35,086 bases of DNA from Mesaphorura yosii (Eukaryota; Arthropoda; Collembola; Poduromorpha; Tullbergiidae), in contig WIXG01000590.1 in the NCBI GenBank assembly GCA_009869945.1, positions 1 to 35,086 on the forward strand, in the 5' to 3' direction. The position numbers and the translations under genes were made by a program. The notes under the pieces are model-generated. The model saw only the letters and a program-made list of their open reading frames with translations. It did not search any database and was not told the DNA's origin. Of this stretch, positions 19,860-31,854 are shown one piece after another. Position 1 is the stretch's first letter, and every line of letters starts with the position of its first letter.

Positions 19860-20766
19860 TATTACTGCTGAACTTGTCCAAGTAGTATCCAAAGTCCAGA
19901 CCCAGACCGAACACCAATTCAATTAAGATAATAATACCAACCTCTTAACTCTCAAGCGGTTAATCAGGGAATTAATCCGTTCTAGCAAAGGCTGATGCAC
20001 GACGCGTGTACGGACGTAGGATGATTCGCGATACAACTGACCAAAATTTGTCAATTGCTCAATTCTCAGCTCAGGAACATCAGAAATCGTAGTGATTAAA
20101 ATATTTAACAACCGTCAGTGTTAAAAGAATCTAAAATAAGACGCAGATTCGAACTCGAAACCAAATTACGACGATAAGTAATTATGATTGCAAAACGAAA
20201 CGTTGCCTTGTGATTGTCCACTCCAGCGTCGTAATCTCTCAAAATATAGCAAACAGGAGACCACACAGGAGGCAAATGTGGAGAGTCGAGGTGACATGGC
20301 CCAAGAGATGGAATGCAGTCCTCTCCACTCTCCATTCTTTTAGCAAGGAATTCTTGAGATAAGCGCATGTGAGCAAGCCTGCTTGGCCGCTGCTACTGTG
20401 CTGTACAGACGGAAAGTACAGATGAGATGAGATCATAGGCTGGGCTGAAAGAAGCACAAGAAGGGATAAAAGGTACACACTTCTCCTTGTGGAAGTGGTT
20501 ACTTTTAATCTACGATCTACATCCAGGCATGGCGTTGTCATTGTGATAGTGTTCCATTTGAATAGGATTCTGATCCTGACCCGGGCCTCGTTAGCAACCC
20601 AAATCGCCAAATCCATTCAGGCAAAGCAGGAAACAGGACGACTGGAGCCGGAGCCAGACACTGATTTGATTAACCAGGCTCAGTCAGTGCAAGTGTACAC
20701 AGTCAAACTCAGTTCAGATTGTTGTCATCATGCTAATAGGAAACGCACTAATTAAATTTGTTTCAG
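19860..20766. other. Spacer between two divergent uncharacterised genes
   Basis: It contains possible 5' exons for both neighbours: a minus-strand protein-like frame at 19945-20111, and a plus-strand frame at about 20489-20691 ending SVQ before a GTGTAC donor. Neither has an in-frame ATG that can be defended. Promoters are presumed but no motif stands out. Confidence 0.35.
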
Positions 20767-23439
20767 TTCTGGTCGAATCTTCAACTGAGCACCGACATTA
20801 ACGAGGTCAAGCTCCTGACTCCAGTGCTGGCGTACTTTATCATATCACCCTACCGCAGTTAATGAGTTGAATGTTCACCGTCTGCTTCTGCCTGCTTTGA
20901 GCCGTGTTTCTTTTAGTTTTTGGTCAGCCCCAAGACGAAGACATGGAGCCTTCAGTGTCGGTGACGTCGGCTCCTGCTGCTTCGACCGAATCTGGAACTG
21001 AACCATTGTCAGCTCTCGCGTCTGCGTCGACCTCCACGTTGGTTGTGGTGCCTGAATTCACGCCCATTTCACCAGTTTCTGCTCCAGTGGCTCCGACCTC
21101 TTCGTCGTCCGATGTCCCACCGCATTTGGAGTCAACAACGCCAATTCCTCCGTCACCAGATTCAGATGTTCTGATATTGTCGGATACTGCACCAACTGTT
21201 AACCATGCTCCAGCCTCGGCTTCATCATCTGCAGCCCCCACTCAGACGGTGCCATCAACACTAACCGAAACTGAAGCCTGGAATCTTCCATCAATAACAC
21301 CTGGAGCCACACTTCCAGGCGGTATTGACATCCTTTTCCGAGAAATCCCTCTTGGCTGTCGCCAGCTGCTCACTCTCGCCGACATTTCCGAATCGGCCAA
21401 TTTCCGTGGGTACTTCACAGTCTGCGAGCTACTCGCCCTAAAGCAAGTGCTGTTGCAACGGTATCAGGCCAGCACGAACGGCGGCATTTCAATAATCGAG
21501 TCACCACCTCCTGCAGCAGCTGAGGAGCAAGTAGAATGCGAGTCATCGAACGGGGTAGCCTCCCGGAAGCAGAAACTGAAACGATCCAATGCAAATTCGG
21601 CTGGTGGTGGGTCCAAGCGCCGTTCCTCGTGGTCAGCGTCATCTACCACTTTTGGAGCTGTACCGTCGACGTCGAAACAGATCAACAGATTTGCTGTAAC
21701 TACGCAAGGCATGCCTGAACTTGGGATCAGTGTCGGGCCCTGTAGTGCCGGAATGTCAATAGGAATAACAAGCGGAAGTGGCTCTTCGTCTACTCATATT
21801 CAGCTTCCAAACACGAACACGTCGTCAGCCGGCATTGTTCAGTCAGGCGTCCCTTCATCGTCGGCAGCATCATCACCGTATATCTTCTGTCCACTGGGGT
21901 GCTGCACTCTTCCAGCTACGCCCGCGAATCCTTACTACTCCAATGCTGTCGTTCCGCCTGTGGGGAATGCCTGCGAGGGAATGGGATCAGTGGACATGGA
22001 ATTGGAGCCGAAGATTGAACCTGAATTGTTGGAGTCCCATTTGCAGATGGAGATGCAAGAGTGCAGTGGCAATGGCAATGGCAATGACCAAGAGCTGTAC
22101 TTTGGGGGCGAAATTCCACAGCCTTCCTCAGCAACGATACACTACACTGTTCACGGAGCGTCTGTTTGTCCTCCACATCCGAATGCAAATGCAGGCGCAG
22201 GTCGTCAGTATCAACCGTGCCCTCCCTACATCCCGTATTTAGAAAACATCGGACCACAGTCGCTGGCGCAATCGCACGTCCAAAGCCAAAGCCAAGGCGA
22301 CGTGTGTGGTTTGGGTGCGACTTCACGCGTGTGTCAGTCTCATGATCACCAGTATCACAGGCAACAAGACGTGACCGTCAGAAGCCTCGTACCAGGGTCG
22401 GGACCGGGGTCATCTTCGACAGCAACAGCGCGTGGTAGGTCAACGTCCACGCACGGGCCTCGTGAAGTTCGCCACGGTCTTCCTCCGCCTCCGCCGTACC
22501 GATCACTGGCTCTGGTCACGAAACTCCTAAAAATTGGCAATTACTACTTTCGGTCATTTTCCGAAGTGAACCCAAACCGCTGCAAAGTTCTTTTCAATAC
22601 TCAGTAAGTTGTATTAGTTTTAATTGTAACAACTGCAGCAAGGTTTAGCTTTACGACTGTTTTCCTTTCAGACACCTTTTGTACGAATGCCACTTGCCAA
22701 TCGTTCATCCGATGCGAGAAACCCAGCCGCTCCGCAAACTCCTCACGATCGATGTCAAGTTTGAGCAAATTACACACATGCAGTTCGATACAGATAAGGT
22801 GTGAGGCAAGAAGCCGAAATTGTTTTCCATGTTTCATACATTGAATTATTGCAATTATAGAATGCGGGTTCATTCGATTCCATTGTTTGGTTTTTTCAGC
22901 TTTTCCTGCGCGTGAACGGTGCACCGGGGCTCACGATCACTTACAACCCGGTCACGCCTGAAGACAGGACGATTCCTCCGCTTTCTCCTGACGACCAGTG
23001 TCTACTGAATAATATCGAGAATGGGCAGCTCACACTGAGCCCTTGCCACGAGGTATTTCCGAATTACGCTTATTTTCTTGGTTTTATGTTCTTAAATTCT
23101 TATCAGCTTATTTTCATGTGTGTTCACTATTTACAGTTGTATTTCTTGAACGAGCGCCTGGTGCACAATCTGCAGTCACACTTTCGCGAGATGCCGCAAT
23201 TCAGCCGTTTTTTTTACTACGAACAGAGTGTCGCCTCCATTCAGGCGATTCAGGGGCCAGGGCCACCACCACCATGTCGGGCGCTGGCTGCAAACGGATG
23301 CTGTAGCATGGCTTCGTGTCCTTATTCGTGGAACCCCCAACAGCAACCCCAGCCCCAGCTTCAGTCACAGCAGCAGCAGACGCAGCAACCGCCGCAGGAG
23401 CAACAACACCAGCAGCAGCAAGCTCAAAGACAGCAGTAG
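20767..23439 (+). CDS. Uncharacterised Ser/Ala/Gln-rich multi-exon protein
   Basis: I do not recognise this gene. The exons I read are 20767-20857, 20917-22603, 22672-22798, 22900-23052 and 23137-23439 (stop TAG). All phases agree. The first listed exon (FWSNLQLSTDINEVKLL...) has no ATG, so either an upstream exon is missing or translation starts at ATG 20943 (GAAGACATGG), giving 747 aa. The N-terminus is Ser/Ala/Pro/Thr-rich. A conserved-looking block follows (DILFREIPLGCRQLLTLADI, NFRGYFTVCELLALKQVLLQ), then a KR-rich patch (SRKQKLKRSN) that may be a nuclear signal, then a long low-complexity region. Exons 3-5 look like a folded domain (HLLYECHLPIVHP, LLTIDVKFEQITHM, FLRVNGAPGL, LNERLVHNLQSHF). 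The tail is polyglutamine. A nuclear regulatory role is plausible but unproven. AATAAA is at 23767-23772. Confidence 0.75.
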
Positions 23440-23804
23440 TTGTAATTACCAGCAACACTTTTCGTCATTTGTCGACTCGTTACAAATTTTTAATTGGTTG
23501 AATTCTGTCATTTGGCGGCGTGGCGTTAGCAAAGTTAGCATGACTTTTCTTCTTATCTTATTGCGTATTGCTCTCCTTAATTTGGGTTGTTGGTTGTTTA
23601 ACTTGAAAATGTTATTGTTATTTAATAATTGGATACTTCACACGTGCGCGTGCGTGGCGTATCACGTATTTGAGGACAGTAGTTAAAACTAATCAAACTA
23701 GCTACAGGAATTAATGACAGTTTATTTAGAAAACATTTACAAAAAAAAGTTAGAAGTTTGTGTTTGAATAAAGAATTGAGGTCTTTAATCTGTCGGGTAC
23801 GGTT
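23440..23804. other. Overlapping convergent 3' UTRs
   Basis: The plus-strand AATAAA (23767-23772) lies to the right of the minus-strand AATAAA (TTTATT at 23721-23726). Transcripts of the unknown gene and of RPB7 should therefore overlap by tens of bases at their 3' ends. Confidence 0.6.
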
Positions 23805-24568
23805 TTAGGTTAAATTGACTAAGCCGAGGAAGTCGTCCATCAGAGTTCCAATTGCAAACTGAAATAGAAAGAGTTTGCTAAGCATGCGTTGCATTAATTA
23901 ACATGAACTTTTATACAATGCTTATGCTTACAATTCCAGAAGCATCCACCCTCGTTCCAACAATCTTGAGTCGAATTTCATCATCTTGCTTGATCATCAT
24001 GTCCTCGTCTTTTGACTTGTAGCACGGCGGTTGGCCGGCGGGATCAAATTCCATGTCAGCTGGAATTGACTGTGTGCAGAAACAGGAACGCAATTGCAAA
24101 AATCAGCACATTTTTCGTTTTCCCACCTGACTAGCCTTAAATTCAATTAACTCTTACGTGATGTGAAATAAAGCAGGAAAGAGGCCCGATCTCTGCAAAC
24201 ATGCCGACCTTATTGACTTGGGTCACAACTGCGTCTACAACCTCTCCCTTAAACGGTCGAAAGACGATGGCCTTGTAGCGAACCGGATACACGACGAACC
24301 CCTGCCCAGGAAGGATTGTTCCGGCACCAATTTTCTCGATCGTGGTGACAGCAATAACGAATCCGTATTTGCCTGTGCACGTGCCCTCAACTTCGGTAAA
24401 AAGCTTGGCCTTCACCGTGTCCAGCAGCTTGGGACCAAAATACTGAGGGTGGAGAAGGATCTCGTGATCCATTCCAATCTACAGACACAAACGACATCAC
24501 TGATAAGCTCGAAATACACGCATTGGTATTTTAATTACTTGCAAGGGTTAGCTTACGTGATAAAACAT
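23805..24568 (-). CDS. RPB7: RNA polymerase II subunit RPB7
   Basis: RPB7 forms the stalk of RNA polymerase II with RPB4, and binds nascent RNA and initiation factors. Four minus-strand exons: 24568-24557, 24478-24158, 24069-23932 and 23858-23805; introns 73-88 bp; 174 aa (human 172). The first coding exon is only 12 nt (MFYH). The N-terminal RNP-like domain has [20 protein letters not shown] and [20 protein letters not shown]. The OB/S1 domain includes [41 protein letters not shown] and [10 protein letters not shown]. It ends [17 protein letters not shown]. Near-identity to other animal RPB7 proteins makes this certain. It is divergent from GLO1. Confidence 0.98.
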
Positions 24569-24936
24569 GATGATCGTCTCTTTTATCAATGCAGGAAGCC
24601 TTCCTTAATCCAGCAGGCACAATTAAATGCTCGATCACAGCTGCAGTCAGTCAAAATAAATACTTTAACTGAGCCTCCAGTCCACAACGTCTCAAGTGAC
24701 TCACTGCAAGCAGAAATGAGAAGTCAAGTCGACTCTTCGGCGTTTTTAAAAGCAAGGATCCCCATCGCAACTTTGCTCCGTATTTCGTATCGGCTCTCCA
24801 CTCTTTCGCATTCGGTTCAAGTGCTTTGGAGTCATCTCAAGGCCGCAGTCAACTGAGGCGCAGATATTCAGCCACCCCGATACTTGGGCCCGTTAATTAG
24901 CGCCCGAATTTCCAGAATCAGTTGAACAACTTCAAA
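24569..24936. promoter_or_regulatory. Bidirectional RPB7/GLO1 promoter region
   Basis: A 368-bp spacer between the start codons of two head-to-head housekeeping genes. No TATA box is evident. Initiation sites cannot be placed from sequence alone. Confidence 0.5.
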
Positions 24937-25673
24937 ATGGGCGACACTGAGCCCCTGAGCACGGCCGAAGTGGCCCAAATCTGCGGGCAAGATCCAGCAG
25001 CTGAGACAAAAGTAAGTTTACGTACTTACGAGTTATGACTGATTAGACCATTATAATCAGTTCTTACAGTAGTGCAGATAATTTTCTCTTGTCTCCTGTA
25101 GGATTACATTTTTCAGCAAACGATGTACCGCATCAAAGACCCAAGGCGCTCCCTGCAATTCTACACCAACGTGCTCGGCATGATTTTACTCAAGAAACTC
25201 GATTTCCCAGCCATGAAATTCTCTGTCTACTTTATGGGGTATGAGAAAAAGGCTGACGTGCCCTCTGACGAGAAGGAGCGAGCGGTGTGGGCCCTGTCCA
25301 GAAAGGCGACGCTCGAGTTAACACAGTAAGTAAAAGTTTAAGAATCAATTTCGAGCCGGAAGGCTAGGCGTAATGCGTTAATGATGCGTTAATTGATTAT
25401 CTTGATATGATCGTGTTTAGTAATTGGGGGACGGAGAGCCAGCCCGAGTTCCAGTACAATATTGGGAACAAGGATGGAATTGGATACGGTCATATCGGAA
25501 TTCTGGTGCCAGATACTGACAAAGCTTGCGAGCGCTTCGAGAAACTGGGAGTGGAGTTTATCAAGAAGCCGGCCGAGGGGAAGATGAGGGGACTCGCGTT
25601 CATCAAGGATCCAGACGGCTACTGGATCGAGATATTCTCGGCGAAGACACTTGCAGACAACAATGCCCAGTAG
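24937..25673 (+). CDS. GLO1: Lactoylglutathione lyase (glyoxalase I)
   Basis: A cytosolic metalloenzyme that converts the methylglyoxal-glutathione hemithioacetal to S-lactoylglutathione. Three exons: 24937-25011, 25102-25325 and 25421-25673; introns 90 and 95 bp; 183 aa (human 184). All four metal ligands are present: Q31 in [12 protein letters not shown]97 in ATLELTHNWGTE (split by intron 2), H124 in GYGHIGI and E170 in DGYWIEIF. Other family blocks are [22 protein letters not shown] and [15 protein letters not shown]. The long two-motif form matches animal enzymes. Start ATG 24937 follows TTCAAA. AATAAA is at 25855-25860. Confidence 0.98.
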
Positions 25674-28600
25674 CCTACGTCTGGCTTCGACCTCTGGTGG
25701 CCTTCAATTGTGATATGATTTCATGCTAAGCTGCATCTGCAATTCACAGTCGATTAATTAACCTAATCAACTTCTCCATCGGAGTTGAATCATTCGTTAA
25801 TCAAGTATTTTTGTGCGAGGCGAATTTTTTCAGCTGATTTTCGTCGGAGTAAAGAATAAAGAATTCATTGCATTCAGAATCTTGCGAAGGTTAATCATTT
25901 TTATCTGACCCAGCTTATAAAAATGCATCGGCACCCACGCGGTAATGGATTCCCCTCTTAGAACGTGGAACACCCTGGGAATAACACGATGTCCTCTAAT
26001 CTTGGATTGTTAGCATAGAACTTCAAGTCGTGGCGCATCGTCAGCTTATCGCATTGCCTGCCCTTTCTTGCTTTGCTATCATGATTGCAATCTCATTGTT
26101 CAGTTTATGATAACTCGATACTGGGCTTCTTTTCAATCTCGCACTCGCCTCGTCGTCGTCGCCCGTCGCTTCGCAGATTTCTTTTTCATTTCGCAAATGG
26201 ATTCGCATTCGCAATCGCATCCTCGTTCACATAAAATCCGTGTCTGATTGAAAGCATTTCGAGTTTCGCTTTCGCTACAAGGGAATGAATCTCAAAGTGA
26301 TCTTCCACCGCAGCGCAATGCTGTGCTATGCTTTAGGCTTTATTGAGATTACGTTTCGCGATGACGACTGGATTCGCCATCGCCAAATTTCATTTTCATG
26401 TTCATAAAATATGCTTTTATGTATACGAATCTCATCTCAAAAGAATTCAAATTGTAGCATGGCTGGGTGGCACAGCAAAGCAAAGGTACCAAGGCCAATT
26501 CCATAATCATAAAAGACGATGTCATCCACAATCGGTCGAATTCTTACAGAATCGCATAAACGTAACGCACTCGTTTTTGCAATTTGCCAATTTCGAGCAG
26601 CGAGTAGAAGAATCAACAAATTCCAAAGCAAGGTGACAGCGTAATGCCAAAATGGCAATTGGCAAATGGATCCATTTAAAAATTCATGCGAGATTCGCGA
26701 TTCGCGACTCGTGGATTCTTGCGTATGAATTTGCAGACGGCACGGCGGATTTTTTTGCCAGTGCGAATTGCGAGTGCGAATCAAAGCCGAAAATTTCCCA
26801 GAAGAATGCAATTTCTTTTGCCTCGAGTGCAGAGTGCCTGTGCCTGTTCACTTTCTCGACGAGTGCGAGTGCACAGGCGAAACTTTAACTTGGCTCTCAA
26901 CGTTCAGGCAGGCCGACATCAAAGGAAAAGAATTCGCTTCCATATTCTCGACGCGGACGCGCAAGTCGAAAACTTTTGCTTTGCTTTTGCAAGTATTTTT
27001 ATTAATAATTTATGGCGTCTTTCGGAATTTGCAGACCTCCTGCCATTAATTTCGGATTTTTGCAACTTTTATTGAAGTTTTACGTCTCACGTCACGGCCG
27101 CTGCTTTCCGTCGCGCCGGCAGAGTTCGACTTTGCTAAGAATTCGTCGGCTGTGCTCTTCGCTTGCAATGAACACGACACGACAGAAAAACCATTCACAA
27201 AGTCGGGGAATTGCGAATTACACTTACTTACGGTTACGTTTACGACGGATGGTCACGACGAGTAACGATTATTATTTAATTGGCTGGAAGAAGACACCAA
27301 GAAAGTTTCCAAGCTTCCAGAACCAGGCGGGTAGGCACAACAAAAAATTGCACCGAACTGCACAAAGCACGAGACAAACGCGTGATGTCCGGGCCGGCCG
27401 TGCCAACTTTTTGGCACTTACGACAACGACGCAGGCGACCGAAAGTCTGAAGACCTGGAAATTGGAGACGGGAAGTAGACCAAACCAGGCAGACAATAGA
27501 AACCGAGGCTTTCCATTTCCAGCACGCAAAATCAGTACAGCAGGCAAGTCGGGCAGTTTCCCGAGTCATCGCTTTTTCGTTTTCTCTTCTTCTTTTCATT
27601 TTTTGCGTATTGACATTGAAATTAGTACAACAATAACAATGTCAATGTCTTGGCATGGCAAAACGTGGATCTCGGCCAAGAACATAGCTGCACGGATTCG
27701 CGTTTCGTTTTCGCTTCCTCTTCCGACCGACTTCTGCTGATTCCAGCCTGGAAATTAGGCAGTGGCCAATTTTCCCTCTCCTTAGGCCATGGCCATAAAC
27801 TTCGCCTTCACGTTCGCAAAACCCAAACACACTGCACTGCAATGAATCAATTTGCAGTGCCGGGCTCCGAAACTCATTCCATTTACTTACGGGGATTTGG
27901 CTGTCAGTGCCTGACGCTGACGCCGAGCCCCAGCCCGGTAAATAAATTCTACTTTTACTTCTATTTTCTTAGTTTCGAATTCAATTGGATCCGGCCATGG
28001 CGAGGCGTAGGAAGAAGGATTTAGCGTGGCTTGGGCAGTTGGTCTCTCGGGAATAAAATTCAGCTCTTCAGTCATCGTATCAGCCGCCCGGCCATTGAAA
28101 TTTGAAAATAAATGGAATCGGGGTCAAAATTCGCATTTACTTTGCCTGTCGATGGCCGGCCCAGATGAACAGACCGCAGGCCTCAGCCGTGCCAGCTGCC
28201 ACGCCCAGAAGGCCAGACACGAATGCAGCAACTCGAATTGTGAAAGGAATTGAAATCCAGTCTAGAAACGAGAAAGCAATCTGCAAATGGAACTTTAATT
28301 TATGTAAACAGTCCGTAGATCTCATCCGCTGAATAAATATCGCATGATTTGAGTCTCGGACGTCTCGAAGGAGGATTCCGCATCGCACAAAATTTGAGGC
28401 TCCAGTCTATAATTGTGTTTCGAAGGAGTTACGTTCATAGTCGAACTCTTTTGCGTCTTGGTCTTGGAGCCAATTTCTGTAGCCCATCATAAATTATGCC
28501 ATCGAGCTTGGGCCTGGCCATTTCGCGTGAGAGTTACGTTACGACTGCCGATTACGAGCTTGTGTATTAATAATCTTCGTCTTGAGTTCCTGAGCCTCAG

Positions 28601-29159
28601 CTCAGCAGCCGCAACAGCAGTTTTGAGCAGTCGCGTCGTCGTGAAAGATTAATTTATGACCCTGGCCAAGACGCCACCGCCACGCCACAGCAGATTTATT
28701 CTGATGCCATCCATCCAATGCTATGCGAAAATACGATTAGAAAGAGGACTTTGTATGTTGCTTGCATAAAGTTGGAGTTGGACTTGACTTTGACTTTGAT
28801 TTTGCTTGGGATGCACGAATGCACGCTTTGCAGATTTTGTGCCAAAAATATGTCAATTACAAAATATACGCTAAAATACGATGAAAACCTGTCTGTGAGC
28901 TTGTAGCTCACTGTACAATGAATCATCTCGACCTTAAGGAGCCAGAACGAGCCAGTCCAAGTCCGGTCTAAGCTTTGAGTTGAGTTCATTCACTCAATTG
29001 CATTAAATTGAAGTAAATTGTTCTTGCCACTGTCGGCTGGATTATGATTAAGTGTGCATTAAGCCAATAATCAGTGACAAGCAAGTGAGCATCATGAGTA
29101 AAGATTCGTGAATACAAAACGAACAAACACGTACGCAAGCACTTGGTAATTGACGCAGA
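25674..29159. other. No supported gene: GLO1 3' UTR, then non-coding sequence
   Basis: The GLO1 3' UTR ends near AATAAA 25855-25860. Beyond that I see only short open frames of biased composition. The longest is plus-strand 27012-27740 (242 codons), with overlapping minus-strand frames of similar openness and no domain. The sequence is rich in short repeated words built on TTCGCA, GCGAAT and GTGCGAG, as in slippage-derived regulatory or intronic DNA. Confidence 0.5.
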
Positions 29160-29189
29160 ATGGAAACAGAAAGTGATTTAGATGATTCA
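29160..29189 (+). CDS. Possible first coding exon of a gene running off the right edge
   Basis: ATG at 29160 in context GACGCAGAATGG opens ten acidic codons (METESDLDDS) and stops exactly at a strong donor, GTGAGTATTT, at 29190. A five-codon upstream ORF (ATG at about 29094) precedes it. If real, the rest of the window would be intron 1. There is no downstream exon in view to confirm this. Confidence 0.22.
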
Positions 29190-31821
29190 GTGAGTATTTG
29201 TACAGGGTTAATACAAGTACTAAGTAACGCTCATACGAGGCTCATATCAGACACTCTTTAAGCAGCTTTGAGTTTCAATGACACAGTGAGACAAATTCCT
29301 TCGAATTTTTCACAAATGTGATTGTGGCAAGTGCGATTCACGTGTAAGGGTGTCTATTGGACGATTCCACGATTCTGAAATCAGGTAAGTCAAACAGAAT
29401 TGATTCTGGGTTTTCCGACACGATTTCTGCATTCTGCGAAAAAGATTCTGGAACGAAGCAGCTTACTTCAGGCAAGGCAAGGCAAGCATGTTCTCGTACT
29501 CCTTTATCACAAAAATGCAGAGCACCAGCACACACTTATGAGCATGTAAGACTCTGAATACAATTTGTCATCAAATGAATTGCAACGCGAACGCGAAGCC
29601 ATTAAGCCAAGAAAAACGACGCTACGCTACACATTAAATGTTTCCGCTTCCACTGAGCAAACTTAACCTCTTGTCTCGAGATTTCTTGTTGTTTTCTGTT
29701 TCTGTCGCTGTCACATTGTTTCATGCATCGGATTCAATTCAGATTCGTAATAGAATTGTTATCGTAATTCTTATTGATACCATTGCTTCAAAATGCAAAA
29801 TGCAAACACAGCAAGCCTAATTTATGTTTTTATTTTTATGGTTGAACGGAAGCTGGAATGGAGTGGAGTTCGGGAAATTCGGCTCTAATGGCAAGCCCTC
29901 AATCATAAATGCCATTTCAACTTGTGCGAGTGTATTTTAATTTGAACTCAAGGCAATTACAGTTACGAGCAAAGTCAGTCATCCATCAATCAACATCAAA
30001 CATATCATTCCGAGAGAATTTACGAATTCCATCCGAGGGGCAAATCGCAGTGCAGAGCGACGTCGACGCAGCACATCGCACATGTGTGCATGACGGGTAA
30101 ATAAAATGTGCCCGCCCATCCATCAGTAGGACAGATGAGCTCACAAACGCAAACGAACGCACAGACAGATGACAAGAACAAGAGCCCATTTGCCCATTTC
30201 GGTGTGCCATTTCTGCTTAAACGTGTACGCGGGCGCGCGGCGGATGGCACGGCGAGTGAAAGTCAAATAAAATGCTTTTGCAATTTGGAGTTTATTCGTT
30301 TACATCCATCAAACCAGTCAGGCAGGGTAAGCGGAAAGCCAAGCTTCAGCCAAGTCAAGTCAAGAGCTCGAGTGCAATCAGAATCTTCAAGCCTCAGGCT
30401 GTTGTCTATTAAATTTCGGGTCGAGCTCGCTCAGAAATTGATTGCTGCTCATGTACACAGCACAAAACAACTGCACGACTTGAGAACAGGAAGCAATATT
30501 ACGACAGTCGTAAAAATCACATTCGGAGGAAGAATCGGAGCGAAATGAGGACATGTCCACATACGTTCAAGTTCATCTCAGGCGTCAAGCATCAAACGGA
30601 AACGTCACGCTGCTTGGTTGCTGGAAGCCCTTTTCAAGCACAAGCAATTACTTGATACATAAACAACAAAACCTAAATGGCGAACAACGCGCCAAAGTGC
30701 CAATCAAATGCCCCATCCGTTCTTTGGTTAATTTTCGAGTTACGAGCGAGAATAATTGTGGGACAAATTGTTATGGCTAAAAGAGTTACGACAATGACGG
30801 CTTGAACCAATTAAAGACGATGCAACGGAAACCTACTCAAGCTTGGACAGGTTTTGCGCATTATGCACGCAGCATTAAATTTTAATGTCTAATGGAAGTA
30901 GAGCCGTTGAGACGACTCAAAGTTGCAAATTGTCAAGCTGCCTACTGTTTGCCTCAACACGGACGCTTCCTGAACTCTGAAATGCGTCTCAGGTCGCATT
31001 TTTCACGACGATACAAAGCACGGCTTTCTTCCGGCGACGACACAACCGGGCCTTTATACTTATTGCTGGAACTCGTGAAATATTTACGGCCCGCACAGTT
31101 TTATGTGTCGACTAAGCTGTCACCCTCGTTTGTGGGCTTAATATTTTATTATCTACTCGAGCCATGCCGTGTAATAAAATAACTTTGGCAGTCAAGATAA
31201 TAAGAACAGAAAGGACATATGAGGCACAAGGCAAAGGTAAAACCAAGGAAATGGAGAAAGTAAACATGAACTTCATTAGCGAACTCTTCGTCAGTGCGAG
31301 CAATGCGAGTGCGAATTGGAGAAAGAAGTGATACATCAAACATCATCTTTCTGTAAAGCAAAGGTGATGATGACGACGAAGACGAAGGCTTTGGGAACGA
31401 ATAACGAGTAGCTAAGAGAATAAGAGATCGTTGTATACGTAATTTCGACGTGGCTTGACTCCTGATAAGGCGATAGGCGAGGGATTCCAGTTTGCATTTC
31501 CATTTTCTCTTTTTTGCTTACGTCTTGCGATTTGTGGGTTGTGCCTTGTCTTGTCCAGGGAATCAGCAGACGTGGCAGACCAGCCAGCATTGTTATTTTT
31601 GTTTTTCCTATTCAGTCTAGGCTCAACTCCAGGTAAAGATAACGTAATTTGCACTTCATACGAGAAGTTCAGTGCAGTCTGAGAAGTTGTATCAAAAAAT
31701 ATGCTTACACCAAGGAATCTGTTATCCACCGTGCTTTGTACGTGTTTCGCGCTTACGTGCCTTTGTGGCCTCCCTGATCATAATTCTATGCAAAGCACTG
31801 CACGCCTGAATTGAATAAAAC

Positions 31822-31854
31822 TATCGTATCGCGTATCGCCTGGCGAAAGTATCG
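31822..31854 (-). promoter_or_regulatory. Cluster of four TATCG (CGATA) words
   Basis: TATCG occurs at 31822, 31827, 31834 and 31850. CGATA on the other strand is the core bound by the insect insulator protein BEAF-32 and is part of the DRE (TATCGATA). Function here is only suggested by the clustering. Confidence 0.3.

Noticed and set aside
24218..24856. 212-codon plus-strand open frame across RPB7
   Set aside because: It is antisense to confidently assigned RPB7 exons and introns, and its protein has no family resemblance.
30108..30548. 146-codon plus-strand frame
   Set aside because: Composition and overlapping open frames suggest chance; no domain, splice context or conserved block seen.
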